Shown here in pieces: positions 14,872 through 20,660 of a stretch of DNA of 20,660 nucleotides. The translations under genes were made by a program, and so were the position numbers. Position 1 is the stretch's first letter; every line of letters begins with the position of its first letter. The notes below the pieces were generated by a model. The model worked only from the letters and a program-made list of their open reading frames with translations, made no database searches and was not told the DNA's origin. Source of the stretch: Bacteroidales bacterium UBA5072. GTDB taxonomy: Bacteria; Bacteroidota; Bacteroidia; Bacteroidales; UBA10428. Location: the NCBI GenBank assembly GCA_002415855.1, contig DIAS01000162.1:101022-121681 (forward strand). Reading direction: 5' to 3'.

Positions 14872-16593
14872 TTAAATTAAAGAACTTCCTGTTTCCCTGA
14901 GAAGAAAAAGTGATGTAAAAATGATGGCATTAAACAGGTCGGGCAACGAGAGTTGTTCATCGTCGGCATGGGCAAAACGCAATTCCCCGGGTCCGCTCGT
15001 GATCACGGGCATATCAGGATACTCACCTGCAAATAGCCTGGCATCGCATGATACATCCCATCCCCTTATACGATCGTTCTTATCAATGATACCAGCCTGA
15101 ATTGCTGACTCCCAGGCATTCTTTACAGTAGAGGAATCCGGATTACAGGAATAGGCATTGTTATGGAGTTTGTCAAATGTGACCCTGCACCGGAGGGCAT
15201 CCACAGGGGCACCGATGAATTGAAGATACTTCCTTGTTCCCAGCATGAAAGCGTTACGCATTCTTTTCATAATTTCATCAATGGAATGCGTAGGAAGAAA
15301 TCCCTGCCCACCCTCAAGAATGAGTTGTTCTGATGAATCATGGTTTTCAAGTTCCATTTCCAGGTATGGGCAACTATTGATCTTATACATAAATACCTCT
15401 CTTGTCATATAAGCCCATTTGACTATGGCCGCATCATGTTCCAGTATTGATCCCATGTGACCGGCTGAACCATATGCCTTTACGCACAGCGTTTTATTAT
15501 CAGGATCGTAATCTGCATCGAAATGTTTTTCGATTCTTGGTTTACCGGTATTTAAATCAAAAAAGCGGGTTTTATCTCCGTATTTTGCTATATATAAGTC
15601 AATTCCATGCTTAAGGCAGGCCATCAGGTCATCAACCACTTGTGCATGGTTTGCACCCCTGATCATGAATGACACGTAACCGCAGATCCTTGATGGATGT
15701 TCGCCAAAAGGGCCCAGGATTCCATTACAGGTTTGGACCGGTTTATGAGGAAACAAAGGATGATCGGATTCTTCCTTAATGGCATCTCCTTCCTTTTGCA
15801 TCTCCAGGACAGAGAATATCATGCTTTCAAAAGGCAAAGGCCGTAACTTTTCAGTTGTTGCTTCAGTTTTAGTATTTACGTCAACCCCGCACCAAAACCA
15901 GACTGCTCCTCGGTTGGCCGGGTATATCCTGTTCCCGCAGCATTCCATTACAATGATCGAATCATACCTCTTCTTCAGCTCCTTATCAACAGCCAGATCC
16001 AATGACCCGTTTCCTCCGGTTTCTTCCTCCACCACAAACATGGCGGTTAGTTTGTTTTTTAACACGATCCTTTTTTCACGGTTAAGCCTGTCAAGGACTT
16101 TAAGTGCCCCATATATTGTGGCAACACCTCCTTTATCGTCGATGATCCCTCTGCCCAGCAAGATATTCCCTTTTTTTACCGGAGGGAAGAAAGGTGTCAC
16201 CACATCAATATGGGCATTGATAGCGGTATTGATACCCCGATCTGACGGCTGTCCGTTGACGAAGTAAAGCAGATTGAATCTTTCCTTGTATACCTCTTCA
16301 GCCCTAAGACCACCGGGACATGCATCTGTTTTGGTAAAATGCAGCTGTGAGAATGCAGGATGATCTTGTATTGCAGGCGAAATTACTTTTTCAACGGCAA
16401 CGGCATTTTCAAATGAGCATTTCAACAGTCTTTCTTTAATGATCTCAAACACCTTTTTCTCATTTTCTGCCATTAGCATGATGTCAGCATTTGGGGTTGT
16501 ATTCACGCTGCAAATGCTCATCAGAAAGTCAATGACATCTGTTTGAAATTTCTCGTCCGAAACAACCTGTCTGATCTGATCAATCATCATCAT
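14872..16593 (-). CDS. M20-family metallohydrolase
   Basis: This 573-aa protein has the M20 (M20/M25/M40) di-zinc pattern. HID (His128, Asp130) and GRGIIDDKGG (Asp152) supply metal ligands. VEEETGG (Glu190 as general base, Glu191 as ligand) follows, and a late FAHADDE (His542) fits the final ligand. Such enzymes remove acyl, aminoacyl or carbamoyl groups from amide bonds. No signal peptide is seen, so it acts in the cytoplasm on an imported compound. It is longer than the usual ~370-470 aa. Its ATG shares one base with the aminotransferase stop (TAATG), so the two are coupled. The substrate is not predictable; an N-acylated or dipeptide-like amine fits the neighbours. Confidence 0.85.
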   Translation of the reverse strand: MMMIDQIRQVVSDEKFQTDVIDFLMSICSVNTTPNADIMLMAENEKKVFEIIKERLLKCSFENAVAVEKVISPAIQDHPAFSQLHFTKTDACPGGLRAEEVYKERFNLLYFVNGQPSDRGINTAINAHIDVVTPFFPPVKKGNILLGRGIIDDKGGVATIYGALKVLDRLNREKRIVLKNKLTAMFVVEEETGGNGSLDLAVDKELKKRYDSIIVMECCGNRIYPANRGAVWFWCGVDVNTKTEATTEKLRPLPFESMIFSVLEMQKEGDAIKEESDHPLFPHKPVQTCNGILGPFGEHPSRICGYVSFMIRGANHAQVVDDLMACLKHGIDLYIAKYGDKTRFFDLNTGKPRIEKHFDADYDPDNKTLCVKAYGSAGHMGSILEHDAAIVKWAYMTREVFMYKINSCPYLEMELENHDSSEQLILEGGQGFLPTHSIDEIMKRMRNAFMLGTRKYLQFIGAPVDALRCRVTFDKLHNNAYSCNPDSSTVKNAWESAIQAGIIDKNDRIRGWDVSCDARLFAGEYPDMPVITSGPGELRFAHADDEQLSLPDLFNAIIFTSLFLLRETGSSLI

Positions 16594-17966
16594 TATCCTT
16601 TCGTAAGCACTTCATCACAGGCTTCCCCAAAGACCTCCAGCGATTCTTTCAGTGCGTCGGGAGTAATGTTCAGGGGTGGGGCTATTTTAATGCATTCTCC
16701 GGCTATGCCAACGGGAGCGAACATCAATAGTCCCTTATGAAAGCATGATACATTGATTTTCAGGGCTGTGTCCGGATCGGGAAAACGGGTATCCTTCTCT
16801 ACACACTGAATGCCGGCCACAAGTCCTTTCCCCTGCAGACATCCCAACACCGAAGGATATTGTTGCTGTATCAATCTTAATCCGGGTATTAGAATCTCAC
16901 CCATTTCACGGGCATGTTCCACCAGGTTTTCATCCCGGATGATCTTCAGGTTCTCGATTGCGGCTGTAACGGGTATTGGACTTCCCGAATGGGTGGAGGT
17001 CATGGAACCGGGTGGGTACATTCCCATAATGTCCTTCCTACCGATGACAGCCGAGATCGGCATGGATGAAGAAATGCCCTTGCCGCATGCAATCAGGTCG
17101 GGTTTGATACCATAATGTTCATAGGCAAACATCTTGCCCGTTCTTCCGAAACCCGATTGCACTTCATCCATGATAAGCGGAATATCATTTTCTTTGCAGA
17201 AATGAGCGAGGGCCTGGGCATAATCAAAGGGGAAGAAATCGGGTCCGACGCCCTGATACGATTCAGACATGACACCTGCAATCTGACCCGGCTTGATAAC
17301 GAGATCCTTTAATGTTTTCAGAAATAAATCAAATGAAGTATCCTCGTTTTTAAATCCGTCGGGGAAGGGCACCTGGATAAATGTCCGTCCTTCATCAATG
17401 ATCCATTTTTTAAGATTGTCCATCCCTCCGGCAAGCTGTGCTCCCAAAGTTCTGCCATGAAAGGCATTTTTAAATGTCAAAAAATACTTCCTGGTGGGCC
17501 CGTATTTTTCCAGTGAATAGGTTTTGGCCAGTTTTATGCAATTCTCCGTGGCCTCACTGCCGGTGCTGAGGAGAAATACCTGGTAACCGGCCGGATCAGG
17601 TGATAAACGCTGCAGCATTTGTGTAAGTTCTGCCCTTTTTTCATGCACGAATACATAGGTCGCAAGCAGGTTCTGATCCATTATTTCCTTTATTGCACGG
17701 ATGATTTCCTGTCTGCCATGACCAGCATTAGTGATCAGAACACCTGATGACCAGTCAATCCACTTGTTACCCCATTTATCAAGGATCTGGAATCCTTCAG
17801 CCCTTTCCCATACGACCGGAGGTTGTCCCATCATTGAAATGGGCTCGGATTGCTGCAACATGCTGAATATTTCCAGGGATTCCGGAACAGGAAGCTTCGT
17901 TCTGATTGTCCTGTATTTTGTACTTATGGTAGGAACCTCAATAGGCTCTAAGCTATATTTGGCCAT
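16593..17966 (-). CDS. Class III PLP-dependent aminotransferase
   Basis: This 457-aa enzyme belongs to the ornithine/GABA/beta-alanine aminotransferase group. Signatures are STGSEATE (134-141) for cofactor phosphate binding, AFHGRT (168-173), IMDEVQSGFGRTG (265-277) with Asp267 on the pyridine nitrogen, and CGKGISS with Lys296 as the Schiff-base lysine. It transfers an amino group, typically a terminal or omega one, to an oxo acid such as 2-oxoglutarate. The likely substrate is an amine derived from the compound imported by the symporter in the same cluster. It starts 27 bp after the oxidoreductase gene and its stop overlaps the M20 gene. The exact substrate class within the family cannot be decided here. 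Confidence 0.92.
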   Translation of the reverse strand: MAKYSLEPIEVPTISTKYRTIRTKLPVPESLEIFSMLQQSEPISMMGQPPVVWERAEGFQILDKWGNKWIDWSSGVLITNAGHGRQEIIRAIKEIMDQNLLATYVFVHEKRAELTQMLQRLSPDPAGYQVFLLSTGSEATENCIKLAKTYSLEKYGPTRKYFLTFKNAFHGRTLGAQLAGGMDNLKKWIIDEGRTFIQVPFPDGFKNEDTSFDLFLKTLKDLVIKPGQIAGVMSESYQGVGPDFFPFDYAQALAHFCKENDIPLIMDEVQSGFGRTGKMFAYEHYGIKPDLIACGKGISSSMPISAVIGRKDIMGMYPPGSMTSTHSGSPIPVTAAIENLKIIRDENLVEHAREMGEILIPGLRLIQQQYPSVLGCLQGKGLVAGIQCVEKDTRFPDPDTALKINVSCFHKGLLMFAPVGIAGECIKIAPPLNITPDALKESLEVFGEACDEVLTKG

Positions 17967-17993
17967 TTTAATTCAAAATAACATTAACAAGGA

Positions 17994-19205
17994 CTAATTT
18001 TTGTAATAATTATCACTTTCTGTTTTCCCAATTTCTCTTTCAAGCAAATTCTTCAGGTTTACTGTTCCGCCTGATACTACGCCTTCAGTGATTCTTACAC
18101 CGTTTTCAAGAGACCGGTGTGCCCCCTCACACACCAATGTAGCGTAAAATCCCAGTGAAAAAGGATCCATCAGCTTGCCGATCTCATCCGTTGAGAATTG
18201 GGAATTTCTGAATCCGATCATGTTTTCAATGATCTTCCCTGCCGATTGTATTCCATAGCCTGAAACCTTTCCGTCCGGTTCAAAATTCCTGAAAAGTGGA
18301 TTTCTTTCAAAAATGCCACCTGCAATGACCTCATGATACCCGGGCAGGTCCAGGTTAAGGTCGAGCAATCCCTCTGATCCGATTATGCGGGCTGACTGCA
18401 CGGTCAATGCGTGGGCACTGTTGGGAATTGCCCAGCCGGTAATGATATGGCACACTCCACCGTTTTCAAAAAAGATCTCTGTATCGACAAGATCATATCC
18501 ATCCACTGCCAGAGGTTTCAAAGAGGGCAGCTTCTGTTTGTAACCGACTGCCTTCACGCTCAGCGGCTTTAATCCGGAAATGGTCATGAAGGCATCGGCC
18601 ATATGGACTGTGAGAAACGAAACAGGTGAATTGATTGCGGCAAAATCAGCTGTGGCAAAAAAACGGGGTACATGATTGGGATCGGACACCATAAGCTTAT
18701 CCAGCATATACCACACTGAGGATTGGAATTTGCCGTAATCACCTTGCCGGAACCTCGCCTTTGCCTCTTTGATACGGGGATCCTCGCGTTTATGAAAATC
18801 AACACCGATAAATCGTCCCAGCTGCTTGGCCTTTGCAATAATGGCATGGGCATCCTTCACATTGTCGGCAATTGGCTTGGGCAGGAGAACATCAAGGCCT
18901 GCCTCCAGGGCAAACACAGCAGGTTCCTTATGGAAATGATCAGGTGTGTTAACAGTCACGGCATCGATCGGCACATTTGAAATGAGATCTCTGTAGTCAG
19001 TAAATCTCCTGCTAACGGGTATATTGTGCTTATCGCCTACCAGCTTCATATTCTCTTCGTTGCGGTCACAGATGGCTTCAACGCTGATCAGCGGAGAATA
19101 CACGCTGTCAAAATAGAGATACTCGTATATCTCCCGAACCACTGACCCGGTTCCGATGACACCTAATCTTAGCTTTTTCACAGTCTGATTTTCATAAATG
19201 TTCAT
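17994..19205 (-). CDS. Gfo/Idh/MocA-family oxidoreductase
   Basis: This 403-aa protein has an N-terminal NAD(P)-binding fold (GVIGTGSV, 15-22) and a C-terminal alpha/beta substrate domain. The family EKP motif is LPKP here (Lys110 kept, Glu replaced by Leu/Pro). HKREDPR and a later HMADAF segment are plausible substrate-domain residues. Members oxidise a hydroxyl of sugars, inositols, amino sugars or related polyols to a ketone using NAD(P). The start lies 7 bp after the stop of the symporter gene, so import and oxidation are probably coupled. Oxidation to a ketone followed by transamination by the next gene would be a logical route, but this is inference. No signal peptide is present. Confidence 0.9.
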   Translation of the reverse strand: MNIYENQTVKKLRLGVIGTGSVVREIYEYLYFDSVYSPLISVEAICDRNEENMKLVGDKHNIPVSRRFTDYRDLISNVPIDAVTVNTPDHFHKEPAVFALEAGLDVLLPKPIADNVKDAHAIIAKAKQLGRFIGVDFHKREDPRIKEAKARFRQGDYGKFQSSVWYMLDKLMVSDPNHVPRFFATADFAAINSPVSFLTVHMADAFMTISGLKPLSVKAVGYKQKLPSLKPLAVDGYDLVDTEIFFENGGVCHIITGWAIPNSAHALTVQSARIIGSEGLLDLNLDLPGYHEVIAGGIFERNPLFRNFEPDGKVSGYGIQSAGKIIENMIGFRNSQFSTDEIGKLMDPFSLGFYATLVCEGAHRSLENGVRITEGVVSGGTVNLKNLLEREIGKTESDNYYKN

Positions 19206-19212
19206 GAAGTCT

Positions 19213-20660
19213 TTACCTGATCTGCATTATGCTCCAGGCCAGTAATATCAAAGTTCCGACAAAAGCCCAGCTGAGCAAGAATCCTCCTATGTCCTCCCTG
19301 TAACGGGAGAAAAAACCCCTCCACCGGTCCGGCTTGATCCATCCCGGTATATCGAGCAGCAACATGTCCTTCCCGATTTCCCTGGCAGCTTTCCTGGATC
19401 CGTCCTGAAGTCTGTCTTCCGGGTCCGAACTCCTGCTCATTTTTTCAAAGAAGAAATCCATATCTGACTTATTCTCAGGTTTTGTCAGCAGGCTGATCAC
19501 GATGAATGCGCCAAAACCTGTTAGCATTGCCCATCCAAAGGATGCTGGCTGCCATTTGTATACCAGCATCAGCTTATCGGCCTGGATAAAGTTGATGCCA
19601 TAATACACGGAAAATGATAATACCACCGCAGCCAGGGCTCCGAAGCGGTTTGCCCTTTTCCAGATCACACCTCCCAGGACAATGATCCCCATAAACGCTG
19701 CTATGGTTTCAGTGAAAAGAAATGCATGCAGAACATTTTTTATGGTCAGGGCAAATACAACACCCAGCAGTGACAATATTAATCCGGAATACCGTCCGAT
19801 CCAGAGCATTTTTTTATCATCGGCGACGGGATTGAAATACTTTTTATAAAAGTTTTCGGTGAAAAGTGCTCCTGTATTTACCATGAAATTAGAACAGGTA
19901 GACATATTTGCAGCCAGGATAGCCGCGACCATAAGTCCGATAAGGCCCGGTAACAATAATTCCCTGCATCCATAACCAAAGGCCATCTCCGGATCGCTCA
20001 GGCTAACGTTGTTCTTTATAACCAGAGCAGCCAAAATAAGTCCCGAAAGTGCCCAGCCAATCGTGCACAAGCGCTTGATCAATGATCCGAAAGTCTGGCC
20101 GATCCGCCCTGACCGTTCATTATTGCCGGTGGCAAACATGGCCACCATATGGGGTTGTGCCGTAATGCCGACAATGCCGTTAACAGCCAGCATGGCAATG
20201 GTAAATGCGCCCATTCCACTTCGATAGCTGAATACTTTGAAGAAATCCGATGGTAAGCTGTTACGCATCCCGTTAAATCCGCCCACTTCATGCAAGCCAA
20301 AGGGAATTAATAACATGGATAGGATGATGATCAAGAAGGCCTGAATAAAATTCGTATAGGCCGAAGCAATCATACCTCCAAAAAAACTGTAGAGCAAGAA
20401 AGCAACCGTCATGGCCAGCACAACAGCATCCGGTGAAATCAGATCACCTGTTATAACTGCGATTACCTTGGCTGCACCCTGCAGCATAGCTCCCATATTA
20501 AAAACAAAAAAAGCAATTGCGAAAACTGAATAAACTAATCCAAGGTTCTTTCCGTACCTGTCCTCAACGATCTCTCCGACAGTTGTTCTTTCACTTCTCC
20601 TGTAAAAGGGTGCCATCAACCAGTAAAAAGGAGTGATCAGCATATTCTTCCACTGGTACC
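19213..20660 (-). CDS. Sodium:solute symporter (SSS family), 5' partial
   Basis: The frame is open to the right edge: codons upstream of the ATG at 20643 read YQWKN, which fits the conserved WKN-LITPFYW junction of this family. The true start therefore lies outside and the N-terminal part, probably some tens of residues with the first helices, is missing. The visible ~480 residues contain about ten hydrophobic segments. FYRRSERTTVGEIVEDRYG is the typical segment between early helices of SSS proteins, and a TCSNFMVNTGA-like stretch lies in a later helix. It should import an unknown organic solute with sodium across the inner membrane. It leads the four-gene cluster, 7 bp before the oxidoreductase. 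Confidence 0.9.
   Translation of the reverse strand, partial: YQWKNMLITPFYWLMAPFYRRSERTTVGEIVEDRYGKNLGLVYSVFAIAFFVFNMGAMLQGAAKVIAVITGDLISPDAVVLAMTVAFLLYSFFGGMIASAYTNFIQAFLIIILSMLLIPFGLHEVGGFNGMRNSLPSDFFKVFSYRSGMGAFTIAMLAVNGIVGITAQPHMVAMFATGNNERSGRIGQTFGSLIKRLCTIGWALSGLILAALVIKNNVSLSDPEMAFGYGCRELLLPGLIGLMVAAILAANMSTCSNFMVNTGALFTENFYKKYFNPVADDKKMLWIGRYSGLILSLLGVVFALTIKNVLHAFLFTETIAAFMGIIVLGGVIWKRANRFGALAAVVLSFSVYYGINFIQADKLMLVYKWQPASFGWAMLTGFGAFIVISLLTKPENKSDMDFFFEKMSRSSDPEDRLQDGSRKAAREIGKDMLLLDIPGWIKPDRWRGFFSRYREDIGGFLLSWAFVGTLILLAWSIMQIR

Noticed and set aside
15779..16267. A 162-codon plus-strand frame opposite the M20 gene
   Set aside because: It is Ser-rich low-complexity translation antisense to conserved metal-ligand motifs, so it is a shadow.

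Overview
The window looks like a chromosomal segment of a Bacteroidota member, most likely in or near the Bacteroidales. Three things point there. A secreted protein ends in a type IX secretion (T9SS) sorting domain. The promoter of the thioredoxin operon has the Bacteroidota form TTTG-N19-TAnnTTTG. Most genes lack a Shine-Dalgarno sequence. No rRNA, tRNA, CRISPR array, transposase or phage gene was seen, and no gene-free stretch exceeds about 215 bp.

Layout. (1) 1-965, +: the 3' part of a protein with an FmdE-like domain, cut by the left edge. It is followed by a 79-bp element bounded by perfect 11-bp inverted repeats. (2) 1089-2888, +: a T9SS-exported putative zinc metalloprotease. (3) 2949-6203, -: a seven-gene redox operon. 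In transcription order it encodes an atypical thioredoxin-fold protein, a thioredoxin-reductase homologue, two thioredoxins, a truncated DUF442/DSP-like protein, a SAM methyltransferase and a small DUF6132-type membrane protein. A Crp/Fnr-family regulator (6357-7052, +) is divergent from it. The shared intergenic region holds a good promoter and a 14-bp palindrome with FNR-box geometry. (4) 7062-7649, -: a signal-peptide-bearing, probable outer-membrane protein. (5) 7889-12224, +: a complete polyamine ABC importer operon potABCD with 4-bp overlaps at B/C and C/D. PotA has a duplicated C-terminal TOBE region and PotD carries an extra C-terminal membrane helix. (6) 12364-14523, -: a membrane sensor histidine kinase (dCache-like sensor, PAS, HisKA, HATPase). 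(7) 14548-14799, -: a short remnant of a secreted alpha-L-fucosidase-like (GH29) gene. (8) 14872-20660, -: a tightly packed four-gene cluster encoding a sodium:solute symporter (cut by the right edge), a Gfo/Idh/MocA oxidoreductase, a class III aminotransferase and an M20 metallohydrolase.

How the genes may work together. The redox operon probably supplies reduced thioredoxin under control of the divergent Crp/Fnr protein. Its reductase has lost the arginines that normally bind the NADPH 2'-phosphate, so its electron donor is an open question. potABCD imports spermidine or putrescine. The last cluster looks like uptake and breakdown of an unidentified amine-containing small molecule: transport, oxidation, transamination and amide hydrolysis.

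The features most worth follow-up are the non-canonical reductase with its candidate operator, the substrate of the symporter/oxidoreductase/aminotransferase/M20 cluster, the doubly anchored PotD, and the eroded fucosidase and DUF442-like genes.
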